Positions 9,261-16,301 of a stretch of 47,401 nt of DNA are shown here, piece by piece. The stretch comes from Bacteriovoracaceae bacterium. GTDB taxonomy: Bacteria > Bdellovibrionota > Bacteriovoracia > Bacteriovoracales > Bacteriovoracaceae. The notes beneath the pieces were generated by a model, which was not told the DNA's origin, did no database searches, and saw only the letters and a program-made list of their open reading frames with translations. Positions within the stretch are counted from its first letter, which is position 1. Every line of letters starts with the position of its first letter. Position numbers and translations under genes: made by a program. The DNA lies in the NCBI GenBank assembly GCA_016784965.1, contig JADHTQ010000036.1, forward strand, positions 1 through 47,401, read 5' to 3'.

Positions 9261-11986
9261 TACGCGTGTTATTAATTCAAATCGCCCAAGGAGATACTAC
9301 CACCAACCAATCAGCTGTTGATTTAACACTTTCAACAACCGGCATCCCTTACGAAATGTACATAACCAACAATCCTGACTGTAACATAGGAGGGATTTGG
9401 GAAATCTTTAGGCCCATCAAAGCAAATTGGCCAATTGATTTAGCTCAACACAACCAAGAAGCTAGGGTATATGTAAAATTTAGAGATGAGAACTTAAACA
9501 TCTCCGAATGTATAGATGATACAATCATTCACGACAACGTAGCGGCTACGACTCCTACAAACCTCGAGCTTGGTCCACATAAGGTAGTCTCCACTAATGA
9601 GACACCAACCCTGTCTTGGTCACCATCGGTGGATACCGGCGGAACCGGAGTTGATCACTATGAAGCTCAACTACATCTGCTTTCTGATAACTCCGTTGTT
9701 GCAAGTTGGAGAACATTAAACTCCGGTGATAGCTTAACAGGCATAACACTTACTCACGGGGCCCAATATTTTATCCTATTGCAAGCCGTAGATAACTCGC
9801 AAAACTTAAGCCCGGAAGCCAGAAGTGAAAATTTCATCACCTGTAACTGGGGGCACCGCCCAGCTTTAGACAAACAATCCTGTGAAGAGATCATTTGTGG
9901 TGCTGGTCAATATCTACATGCCGACAACACCTGCACCGATGTAGGCCTTGGATACTATTCTGTCGCTGGAAGCAATGAAATTGCTTTTTGTCCAGAAGGA
10001 ACTTACTCTGATGTTACAAATGGATCATCTTGTTACACTTGCGGAATTGGCCTTGCACCAAATCCTGCCCGCAGCCTCTGTCTCTGCACAGCACCCGGAC
10101 AGTACTTAAAATTAGATGGTACTTGTGAAGATGTAGGTGAAGGATTCTACTCTCCCGCTAACGATAATAGTCACAACATTTGTGGTACCGGAACCTACTC
10201 CAGCATTACAAATGCTACCAGCTGTACATCTTGTACTAATACCTCAAACGGATCAAGCAATTACGCCAGTTCAAATGCACTAACAGCTAACCAGTGTCCC
10301 ATAAATGGAGTATGGAGTAATTGGAGCGATTATAGTAGCTGTACTCAAACTTGTGGTGGAGGTACCAAATATAGATATCGAACTTGTAACAATCCAACGC
10401 CAGTCTTTGGGGGGACAAATTGCTCAGGATCTGCTGAAGAAACGCTTTCTTGTAATACCCAAGTTTGCGCTACAGGTTGCGGGGTTGATTTTTATAAAAA
10501 TGGTAGTAGTTGTTCCGCAGTCGGTATTGGTTATTATTCGGAAGATGGTGATAATGGTCGTCACAGTTGCACAGGTCGGCCATCTAACTCCCACTACACA
10601 ACAGATGGCGGAGGAAGTAATAGTTGTACTTGGAGTTGTGATACAGGCTTTACTCAAAGTGGTAACAGCTGTATCAATACCTATTGCCCCAATCCCGATG
10701 CCGGTATTTACACAGCTACTGGACCAATCGCCGTTACCCAGGAGATTGAAGTTAATGCAGGAAATGGGCAAGCTGTTAAGCTGGTACTATCTAGTTACGT
10801 AAATACTCGCTTTTCGATTACTGGTCCGGCCATAAACCGCGTGTCGTACACTGCCTTTACTGCACACGTCATGAATGTAGGAAACGGGGTTCTTTTTGTC
10901 ACAGGTGTGCCAATCAACGCGATGAGAGTCTATGTTGATGGTAGTCAAGTTCATGGTGGTCGAGATGATATTGGATGTACACACCTGGGGAATAATTTTA
11001 GTCCAGGAGAAAGCGCTAGAAACTTTGCTGCTTGCGCATTAGGAGTAAGTAGTTCTTCTGTATGTGACCTCGGCTCCAATACAAATGGTGCAAAATTGCA
11101 AATTCCTCCATTTTCTGATGGCACCAATGGTGGTTGGGGCAGTTATGGCAGTTGGAGTGACTGCTCTGTAACCTGCGGCGGAGGCAAGCAATCTAGGGAT
11201 AGAACTTGTAATAGTCCAACGCCAGCTGGTGGCGGTGCAGACTGTACAGGAAGTTCAGCAGACATCCAGGCTTGCAATACTCACAATTGTCCAATAAATG
11301 GTGGTTGGGGCAGTTGGGGTGGTTGGGGATCTTGCTCAAGTGCTTGTTCACAAACCAGAAGCCGCACGTGTAATAACCCCTCACCTCAGTATGGTGGTGC
11401 AAGTTGTTCTGGTGGCTCAACAGAAAGTCAGTATTGTACCTCCGGGGCCTGTGTGCTCAATGGCGGCTGGAGTGGCTGGAGTGGTTGGAGTAGTTGTTCT
11501 GCTAGTTGTGGTGGAGGAACTAAAACCAGAACTAGAAGTTGTACCAATCCTTCCCCTCAAAATGGCGGCGCAAGCTGTTCTGGGGCAACTACTGAATCTA
11601 CCTCATGCAACACCCATGCATGCAAGTTATGTGGCACAGTTAGTAGTAGTCAAGGAAGCAGGTCCATCAATCAATATGACCAATTATCAGGTGGTCAATC
11701 CGTTGGCAACGCCGAAAGTATCGTTGTCACCAGTGGAACTGTCCATCATACTGGTGCACTCGATGTCGTGGTAATAAATGGAGGTGCGACATATTCGACT
11801 ACTGGCTGGGTTAACCATGCATATATTAAAGCAGGCGGAACCCTAAGTGCTAATGGCTGGATCTATAATATTTACGCTGAACCTGGAGCTACTGCACCTT
11901 GTGGAGGAAATGGAGGATGTGGTATGTCTATCGCTCCTGCTCAACCAGTTTCCGGCATAAGTGTATCTGGTTCAAGCTGTAACTAA
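2537..11986 (+). CDS. Main body of the giant surface lipoprotein with TSP1 repeats (frame-disrupted)
   Basis: 3,149 residues without a signal peptide of its own; the leader lies in the preceding frame. Contents in order: Ala/Ser-rich helical repeats alternating with beta domains that carry a conserved Cys pair (SLKCLYQN, DVAGNKS) around residues 248-541, 1242-1534 and 2138-2241; a FN3-like domain near 2337-2435; a Cys-rich GCC2/GCC3-like stretch near 2450-2584; a TSP1 repeat near 2588-2643; a domain I do not recognise; three more TSP1 repeats between about 2864 and 3030 (motifs WSDCSVTCGGGKQSRDR, WSSCSASCGGGTKTRTR); and a Gly-rich tail. TSP1 domains bind glycans and matrix proteins in animals and are uncommon in bacteria. 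I infer an adhesin or prey-contact protein on the outer membrane. ATG 2537 is probably not a true start. Confidence 0.8.
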   Translation: MITAGAVSSISNLEQAADSIQLKDMISLVSKGAMTGIGQMTLGDSNKLDAITGISQGTVSAIDNAGVTNATLKQDVISDIVASLVKGVENIGISSDNHDDAIKNITAGATSAIDESGILDNDQIVKVTQEIVARSIAEMINTSLDGNDLSNAINAAISGTVENIENAGVPSSNISTAVVSLVEDAVLSVGILKQPKGIPDLSSITSNIESSVISSISNLALGTNVETALTNSINSTVVTAVDVLGDTTPPTILDSNVEGNDIQGLHVFEEASSELDFSTGVASDAGGGIVGVEVSVAPSHGTLNCRPNSLKCLYQNTQHHVSDVFQIKILDVAGNKSGSIAVHLTIAPKDQVFVSIISPAAGSYITSDKQAAFHIAGGCSAIGQQVVISGAINTTALCEGVGHAALGVWSKVVDVSALSDGAVPISINHQNHLGSSATTITRSFNLDRSISSINLFAILANSPLTTSTTYTINLSAGSFGSDYAKYCILENNTNVNNCHWKTASVPNTYTFSEADDRKQLSAWIKDSVGNVSPMLSSNAVVKSDMATTYSNLLKSNLQSAGVTHDRSTSIATNTESFVLNPNLLMSGYSAKQILPTLATGAVGALHSSNTTFDSITQKKATAVLIAKNLISFSADNHSLSSQELNALCEDIAYADISQLEHAEFAGNDLIDVIADITQEIVKTIPTEFDGAQTKKELIGAASSGVAKAVDSLQLSQVRKSSTLNDVSYNVVKGLETMAATDETKISIMDEVSSSLVLAIGTFNKNVEDTKMMVSDALSGIVKGATDINLSGPNVTQAIKSIGGEAVKSLKNMGNYNASNLETLVSAVSKGTVSGLADGPLDSNQTLLALAGASEGIISQLSTAGVSNDQMSNVVKSVVTAMTKQSSDLSVDVDKAVSSITSAATLSVSQLGQITEQQLLSSIEAVTTGMMDGLKGSQLNSSQLLTVINAASSEIISKLDEINISNELGAVAVKGVVKSIMAKSSALGLDAPTMINSVISSAGQAISELEQATNTEQLKKLLTSISSGALLGVGLTPASSSEMLEMIKLISKETVSVIDDIGVSSTQLKKDMISETIATSIKEVEHIGLGSSNIDDAIKNITGGATSALDEIGAITDEQVVDIIGEIASRAIIAMGETSLSGSGLSDAIDAAIQGTVENIQESGVANSNVSTAVVSVVNDAILSVGTLKGPKNITNVNSITGSIQSAVTSSVSSLGLGSAVESALNSDVSSTVTQATSSLHDSTAPVVTDSELLDNDIPGLRVFEGASSELDFSVGVATDADSQIAGVEVVVPPAHGTLTCRAGSLKCLYQNSEYHPSESFQIQIVDVAGNKSSIITTEMTIAPQNQTFVSIVTPTSGSYINNDLKTAFTVTGDCTAIGQNVVITGAANTSTSCQNVGQIMGRWEVLLNLSSVSDGHVTFRVNHQGGPGGSAQEVTRSFVLDTTVVNAGTLNLTSGAPLTLTAAYDANFVGGTFGSEYTQHCILENSADINNCIWKEEAVPATVSIFAKDDLNTFNLWLKDSAGNTSPMVSSNVLVKSDLVTNFSNQLKQNLINSGVSQGRATNIAELTEGHCLDPSIWSGDFDHKLILPKMARGAIDALNSSNTTFDNLEQKMNAAESIAKSLISFGASPGLSMSSEQLKTMTELTAKTLISRLEPSEFSGADLLTAIDKVSTQIASSIPAAFDGVQVQKDLIGVACRGITTAIEATTLPGPQKTPATANVGYKAVLSLGNVAMPAADKIAIINELSQGLVEGIGLINKNEADTSELISLTTSQIIKATSEISLPAADVITAVKSISSTTTKALKDMEYFSTSRISSLVESVTVGSINGLKNSTLNSAQLLQALAGTGEGIVSQLWSAGVPNTNILATLKELVKKAVENSAALDVDIKDAISAISASVTSSLLHLELSADPQLLKSLIASVSEGAMEAVAGLTLSDNEKLLAISRISTGVVGAIDEAGVTEVDLQQEIISEVVASMIKKVENIGLASNSYNDAIKNITAGVTTAISEIGSLDDAQITSILEEVVSRSMVTMLDTSFVGSDLLDAIDAVVQGVVENVTNTGISTAANTSTAVLSVVETAILGVGALQGPKSIADVSSVGTSIEETASASVLTLPLTAAEQSTLNDNIATTKTESVAVLSDSTAPSITDSTISGGDIAGLSIYEGDRTTLDFTTGVATDSGSGITGVSVVSNPSYGTLTCRSNSLQCVYKNNTYNATDSFTIKIMDLAGNLSSSNVTVNIDIAVRVLLIQIAQGDTTTNQSAVDLTLSTTGIPYEMYITNNPDCNIGGIWEIFRPIKANWPIDLAQHNQEARVYVKFRDENLNISECIDDTIIHDNVAATTPTNLELGPHKVVSTNETPTLSWSPSVDTGGTGVDHYEAQLHLLSDNSVVASWRTLNSGDSLTGITLTHGAQYFILLQAVDNSQNLSPEARSENFITCNWGHRPALDKQSCEEIICGAGQYLHADNTCTDVGLGYYSVAGSNEIAFCPEGTYSDVTNGSSCYTCGIGLAPNPARSLCLCTAPGQYLKLDGTCEDVGEGFYSPANDNSHNICGTGTYSSITNATSCTSCTNTSNGSSNYASSNALTANQCPINGVWSNWSDYSSCTQTCGGGTKYRYRTCNNPTPVFGGTNCSGSAEETLSCNTQVCATGCGVDFYKNGSSCSAVGIGYYSEDGDNGRHSCTGRPSNSHYTTDGGGSNSCTWSCDTGFTQSGNSCINTYCPNPDAGIYTATGPIAVTQEIEVNAGNGQAVKLVLSSYVNTRFSITGPAINRVSYTAFTAHVMNVGNGVLFVTGVPINAMRVYVDGSQVHGGRDDIGCTHLGNNFSPGESARNFAACALGVSSSSVCDLGSNTNGAKLQIPPFSDGTNGGWGSYGSWSDCSVTCGGGKQSRDRTCNSPTPAGGGADCTGSSADIQACNTHNCPINGGWGSWGGWGSCSSACSQTRSRTCNNPSPQYGGASCSGGSTESQYCTSGACVLNGGWSGWSGWSSCSASCGGGTKTRTRSCTNPSPQNGGASCSGATTESTSCNTHACKLCGTVSSSQGSRSINQYDQLSGGQSVGNAESIVVTSGTVHHTGALDVVVINGGATYSTTGWVNHAYIKAGGTLSANGWIYNIYAEPGATAPCGGNGGCGMSIAPAQPVSGISVSGSSCN

Positions 11987-12005
11987 TGGTTTGATCTGGA
12001 ACTGT

Positions 12006-12674
12006 CTAGTCACTGAAGCTGAAGTACTCAATTTCCGGATTAAAATAATTATCATTAAGCACTACCAAGTCACTTCTTTGTTTAGGTTTAAAAATCTCGA
12101 AATATTTTTTTTGAATGGGTATTCTTTTATCTTGGTAAACTTTACTAACCTCTTCAACACTTCCTCCATCTCTTCTGAGTGCCCTTGGCACCATTTGAGA
12201 AAAGGAAATATCTATAAAAACCCGGTAGTCAATATATTGATCAAGCGGAGGTCTAAAAAGCATTACTCCCTCAAAAAGAACAATACTATTTGGCCGAATT
12301 TCAAATGTTTTATTATTTATGAATGTATCACTGTCAAGGTCAAGTAAGTTCAAAGTAGTATTAACAGATCCATTCATTTTCAGAGGTAATAAAATATTTT
12401 TTTCAATTTTATCTAAATCAAAAGCACATTTTATGTAGCTTTCAACTTTATCATCAAGCTGATAGCGAACTTTTTTTTCATTATGAAAATCATCTAAGTG
12501 AAGAAGTGTACTACTGTGTCCATTAGATTTTAAATAGGCATGAAGTCCCTTAGTAAACTCTGTCTTTCCAGCATTATCAACCCCAGTTACCCCCACAATC
12601 TTGGGAAATTTGTTTATAAGCTTCAGGTCACTTTCAATTTTAGAATATATCTTGGATCTTTTGCTGTAATTCAT
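12006..12674 (-). CDS. Uridine kinase / phosphoribulokinase-like P-loop protein
   Basis: 222 residues, close to the size of bacterial uridine kinases. A Walker A motif, GVDNAGKT, lies at residues 29-36, followed by a mid-protein LLHLDDFHN that matches the substrate-side DDFY motif of the uridine kinase family, and SIVLFEGVMLF as the Walker B-like strand. These point to an ATP-dependent kinase of a nucleoside or similar small molecule; the exact substrate is not determined. The gene starts 8 bases after the stop of the HNH nuclease gene and is probably transcribed with it. It converges on the giant lipoprotein gene with only 19 bases between stop codons. The Shine-Dalgarno site is weak (GGGGT). 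Confidence 0.7.
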   Translation of the reverse strand: MNYSKRSKIYSKIESDLKLINKFPKIVGVTGVDNAGKTEFTKGLHAYLKSNGHSSTLLHLDDFHNEKKVRYQLDDKVESYIKCAFDLDKIEKNILLPLKMNGSVNTTLNLLDLDSDTFINNKTFEIRPNSIVLFEGVMLFRPPLDQYIDYRVFIDISFSQMVPRALRRDGGSVEEVSKVYQDKRIPIQKKYFEIFKPKQRSDLVVLNDNYFNPEIEYFSFSD

Positions 12675-12682
12675 GCTTACCC

Positions 12683-13594
12683 CTAGTTACCAGGAGGAAT
12701 AAAACTATATTGAAGGCCTATATCTGTTTTTTCCAAATAATATTCGACGCCAGGAGACAGGGTAGCACTGCCTCTTTGCATCATTTTCTCTGCTCCTATG
12801 GCCTTGACTGCTGCCCTCTGGTTACAACCAAAACAAAGCTTCCTGATATTTTGGGCCGAGCTATCTCCGCCTAACGAAATTGGGTGTTGATGATCATATT
12901 GCAGGTTTACTCGACTGGTACATCGCTTGCCCGTAATGGGAGAAAACCCTTCACATCTATTGTTGGCCCTTTTATCTACAGATTCTCTGACCTCTCTGGG
13001 AATATATCTTTGGTTTTTTGATTGTTTAGTAGACGTTCGTTTTGCTTTGTCATGTTCAATTTGTTCAATATATTTATCGATCAAACATTCGATCACCTCA
13101 AGTTCACTACAATCATCAAAATCGAGTCCTACCTTCTCAAGCTTCTTTAACAAATGTTCTGGAAGGGTAATCTTTAATTCTCTTGGTGGCGGATTTTTAG
13201 ATAATGAATTTAAAATATTTTTTACCTCTGTGGTCGATCTACCGCACACCTTTTCAACTATTTTATCTTTGTTTTGATCTCTATTGTTTTTAAAAAATGA
13301 ATCTATTGAAGCAGCAGTTGTTAAATTTAAACTTCCGTCTTGAATCTTTTGCTTAATTATAGGCGCCACTTTTATGGCACGTATGGTTTTTACCCGTATT
13401 GCAGCTTCAGCATCAGAGTATTTCAAAATTCGTGTGCAAAACTTAAACAACGAAGGTGTTCCATAATCGACAAACACTTTTCGTTTATCAATTTCTTCTA
13501 AGTAATTTAAGACTTCTGCGACAATTAGTTTTTCCTCTTTAACTTTTATTTTAATACCGGCCACTAATTGTTTGTCACTCAATTTACAGATCAT
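12683..13594 (-). CDS. HNH endonuclease with helical N-terminal domain
   Basis: 303 residues. The C-terminal third has an HNH nuclease core: paired Cys in CEGFSPITGKRC at about residues 213-224, then LQYDHQHPISLGGD with the catalytic DH, followed by N and LCFGCN completing the zinc and metal sites. The N-terminal 150 residues are helical and Lys-rich and recall the DUF222-like region that precedes HNH domains in many bacterial and mobile-element proteins. Such genes are common in Bdellovibrio relatives (recalled, not checked). The role could be DNA processing, defence, or use as a secreted or prey-directed nuclease; no signal peptide is seen. AGGGGA upstream of the ATG serves as ribosome binding site. 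It probably forms a two-gene operon with the downstream kinase. Confidence 0.8.
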   Translation of the reverse strand: MICKLSDKQLVAGIKIKVKEEKLIVAEVLNYLEEIDKRKVFVDYGTPSLFKFCTRILKYSDAEAAIRVKTIRAIKVAPIIKQKIQDGSLNLTTAASIDSFFKNNRDQNKDKIVEKVCGRSTTEVKNILNSLSKNPPPRELKITLPEHLLKKLEKVGLDFDDCSELEVIECLIDKYIEQIEHDKAKRTSTKQSKNQRYIPREVRESVDKRANNRCEGFSPITGKRCTSRVNLQYDHQHPISLGGDSSAQNIRKLCFGCNQRAAVKAIGAEKMMQRGSATLSPGVEYYLEKTDIGLQYSFIPPGN

Positions 13595-13831
13595 TTGATT
13601 CCCCTGATTAATTTATAAGAAACTATCACAACAATTGCAAAAAAACCAATGTAAGAAACCGCCTACCGCTTTTGATAATGGGGGCACTGACAAACAAACG
13701 ACTCATCAAAGATACTTCTTGGCGTGAATAAAACGTTTATTTAAAAAAGATAAAAAAGATGTTACATTTTTGATTACCGAAGATCTAAGGGGCGAAAATC
13801 AATGCCAAGTTTTTATTAAAAAAAAACTTAC

Positions 13832-13877
13832 TTCTGGCAATGTCGCACTCTCCCGTTATAGTAACGACGCAAGTATT
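13832..13877 (-). rRNA. Relic of the 3' end of a 5S rRNA gene
   Basis: On the minus strand, ATACTTGCGTCGTTACTA is followed by GGGAGAGT, GCGACATTGCCAG and a T9 run. This is the conserved 3' part of bacterial 5S rRNA (helix IV/V, then GGGAGAGTAGGACATTGCCAG-like 3' end). Only about 46 bases are present; the 5' half is replaced by the end of the acetyltransferase gene, whose TAA overlaps the first bases of the relic. CGTTA-CTA-TAACG can still form a hairpin, so the relic plus T tract may act as a transcription terminator. The match is from memory of 5S consensus. Confidence 0.5.
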
Positions 13878-14691
13878 AAACAGAATGAGAGGCAACTTTA
13901 TTTAGCCACTGGGTTGCAAAATCAACTAATTTTTTTTGTGGTAGCAGTTTACAACTTGCCTGTCCAATCATGCCTGAGCGCACTTGAGCTATTTGTTCAT
14001 AGTCAGATCCAATCTGCATAAATTGGTCAGGATTCATATCAATTTCTTTATACTCTTGCCACAGACGCACACCTTTTTGAAGTATCGCAGAGGCCTCTGT
14101 AACTACTTTGATATTCTTTTGCCTATTTTCTGCTAGATGCAAGGAAGTGTTTTTATCATGATCAACCCCCAGCAAGAGGATGTGTCCATCCAAATCGTAA
14201 ATGCGTGCTAGAGGAGACTTGTCACCAAGAGGGAAATCTAATGCATGATCTTTGGTAATGAGTGAGCTGTTTTTCCCCCAGGCAGAAAAAGAGACCGCTG
14301 GGTGATAGCTTCTAAGTACTCCGGGAAAACTTCTAAAGATTTCTGCAATCGCTCCCATTCCTCTGGTTGGTGTGGTCTGAGGGTTAAAAGCAGGCATGGT
14401 CTCTTTGATTATATCCCACCAATCTCTAGGAACTGGTGGACATTGCCACTTTGTGGGATCGGAGTTTGATGAGGAGTGAGCGGGCATAACTAAAGTCCCC
14501 TCGGGACCTACAACCTCCATTAGGGCGACAATTACAGCTTCTGCTCCTCCACAGACCCAACCTAGTGACTTAAGTGATGAGTGAACAATTACTGTTTGCC
14601 CTCTACTTAAGCCCAGGCCCAACAATCCCTCTTTCAAGAGGTCGACAGTTAAGGGCCTATCAGCTTTAGTTATACAATCTAATTCACTCAT
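13876..14691 (-). CDS. AAC(3)-family (YokD-like) N-acetyltransferase
   Basis: 271 residues from ATG 14691. The protein matches the aminoglycoside 3-N-acetyltransferase / YokD fold: VIVHSSLKSLGWVCGGAEAV (CoA side), GTLVMPAHSS, then TPTRGMGAIAEIFR, SYHPAVSFSAWG and the C-terminal ILLLGVDHDKNTSLHLAE, which holds the Asp/His of the active site. Members use acetyl-CoA to acetylate an amine; many chromosomal ones do not act on aminoglycosides. A TTG start five codons upstream is possible, but ATG 14691 overlaps the upstream peptidase stop as ATGA, the standard arrangement for translational coupling. The pairing with a secreted peptidase is unusual. Its stop codon merges into a 5S rRNA relic. Confidence 0.8.
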   Translation of the reverse strand: MSELDCITKADRPLTVDLLKEGLLGLGLSRGQTVIVHSSLKSLGWVCGGAEAVIVALMEVVGPEGTLVMPAHSSSNSDPTKWQCPPVPRDWWDIIKETMPAFNPQTTPTRGMGAIAEIFRSFPGVLRSYHPAVSFSAWGKNSSLITKDHALDFPLGDKSPLARIYDLDGHILLLGVDHDKNTSLHLAENRQKNIKVVTEASAILQKGVRLWQEYKEIDMNPDQFMQIGSDYEQIAQVRSGMIGQASCKLLPQKKLVDFATQWLNKVASHSV

Positions 14692-16160
14692 AATATTTTC
14701 TGGCAAGCATCTATGCCATCTTTTTTTCCTGCATAATGTGGATTTCCGAGTTTAAAAAATAGGGATTTTTGCTGATCAAAATCGTTTTGATAAGTGTTAC
14801 TTCTTCGTCCCAGGTAGTTATAAAATCCCAATATTCCTCTGTCAGCATCTGGAATGCGTCTATTGCTAAAAGCATTTTTCCAACGAGATATTGCGTGGAG
14901 GATCTGTCTGGGGGTAAACATCCTAACAGATACGTCTGAGCAATCATACTGGATGGGGTCAATAAATATCCGAGTAGGTTTTGTTGTTGTCCCAGAAAAA
15001 GACTCCGTTCCATAACTTTTGCGAAACCAAGAAGGTGAAATTAATAACCTTAAATAATTGGCCACTGAATCTTGCGCTCGATACAGGTCTTTTTTCCACT
15101 TGCGAGAATTTTGGCGAATCATCGGTTTTAACACCCGCCCATCTGAATAATAGGGTCTACCATTTGGGCGCCTGGCATCTTTGAAGGCCTTATAAACACC
15201 GTAGCGGTTGAGAATTTCAGTATTGTCGTAATTGTTATCAACGATGTGAAAGACCTCTTGGTTTAAAAAGACGGCAGCAAACTCTGCAAACTCTTCATAG
15301 AAAGTCACTTGGTGAGTTTCTAAAAAATCATGGGTTCCAGGCGTTCTGCCTCCTGTAAAATTTGGGATGTATGCATTTTTGTTAAACCACTGGTGAACCC
15401 ACTCATGAGTTAGCTCCCGCGTGGCCCATTTGCGCCGCCAAGAATATCCACTTCGATCAAAAATATTTACCCAAACATTTGTATCATCACTTTTATACCA
15501 AAACCAACTGCGAGTAATGCGAACACAACAACCAGGAGCGCTCCAACCCAAAAGATCCATATTGCCAAGCCCATCGGGCCACACAACTGAAATCTTTTCT
15601 GCACCAACATTCCAAGCATTTGCCTTTTGATATAGCAATCGATAGGCCCAGTAGATTTGGGCGGCCCTTGTTGCCTTGTAACTGGTACTGATGGTCTGTC
15701 CCCTATTTCGGTCGTCAACAGTGGTATTTAGATACTTATTGACCCGCACCTCTTTTCCATCTTTTTTGCTGGTCATAAACGTATAACTTTGAGTTTGCAT
15801 GCCAGGATTTAAGACTCTGGCAGATCTGCCATCAAATTCTAATTTGATCTTAAATCGTCTGCGCTTATTACAGCCAATGGGATCTGCTTCTCTTGGACGT
15901 TTTCTAATTTGATAGTTACCGGCACTATTAGACCTTGTAGATCCCCAGCTGGCCCAACCTCCAGAGTTTAGAGTTGAGGCCCACAGCCTTACTTTTACAT
16001 CACTGATGGGAACCCTTTGAGAATGGGCATTGGAGCCCGGCGCGGAAATGAATAGATCGTTTTTTACTTCTAGGCGGCCATAAACTTTCCAATTACAGCT
16101 CCACAAAACAGAAGGTGTACCCAAAATAATACTTATTAGTATAGACAATATAATTTTCAT
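14688..16160 (-). CDS. Secreted putative zinc metallopeptidase (HExxH)
   Basis: 490 residues. A signal peptide (residues 1-21, core ILSILISIILGTPSVLW) precedes a mature N-terminus with a carboxypeptidase-regulatory-like beta domain (residues about 25-135: VKVRLWAS, GNYQIRKR). The motif HEWVH at residues 252-256 lies in ELTHEWVHQWF, and a helix about 35 residues later carries FYEEFAEF (Glu 289, 290, 293), a candidate third zinc ligand as in gluzincins. Basic, Trp-rich and Cys-containing, consistent with an extracellular enzyme. I recognise no named peptidase family. A GCGGGGGA ribosome site precedes the ATG. The stop overlaps the start of the acetyltransferase (ATGA). Confidence 0.65.
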   Translation of the reverse strand: MKIILSILISIILGTPSVLWSCNWKVYGRLEVKNDLFISAPGSNAHSQRVPISDVKVRLWASTLNSGGWASWGSTRSNSAGNYQIRKRPREADPIGCNKRRRFKIKLEFDGRSARVLNPGMQTQSYTFMTSKKDGKEVRVNKYLNTTVDDRNRGQTISTSYKATRAAQIYWAYRLLYQKANAWNVGAEKISVVWPDGLGNMDLLGWSAPGCCVRITRSWFWYKSDDTNVWVNIFDRSGYSWRRKWATRELTHEWVHQWFNKNAYIPNFTGGRTPGTHDFLETHQVTFYEEFAEFAAVFLNQEVFHIVDNNYDNTEILNRYGVYKAFKDARRPNGRPYYSDGRVLKPMIRQNSRKWKKDLYRAQDSVANYLRLLISPSWFRKSYGTESFSGTTTKPTRIFIDPIQYDCSDVSVRMFTPRQILHAISRWKNAFSNRRIPDADRGILGFYNYLGRRSNTYQNDFDQQKSLFFKLGNPHYAGKKDGIDACQKIL

Positions 16161-16301
16161 TTTAAATCCCCCGCTATGATTAAATATGATTCATAACAAA
16201 ATCAATGCTAAATTTACCATCTATATCTTTTCATAAGACGTCAATAAAAAAACCTGACACCACTGTTAACTCGACGTGTCGCTGGAGAAGGGGGGACAGC
16301 T

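Noticed and set aside
10305-11774. Val/Gly-rich open frames on the plus strand at 10305-10802 and 11298-11774.
   Set aside because: They lie inside the TSP1 region of the giant lipoprotein in another frame and only reflect its Gly/Cys/Trp-rich codons.
13876-14691. A true aminoglycoside resistance gene.
   Set aside because: The family match is clear, but chromosomal YokD-like members often lack that activity, and no integron or resistance context exists.
16230-16301. Terminator downstream of the phosphatase gene (GACAC...GTGTC then T run on the minus strand).
   Set aside because: The stem is only five pairs with a long loop; too weak to list as a feature.
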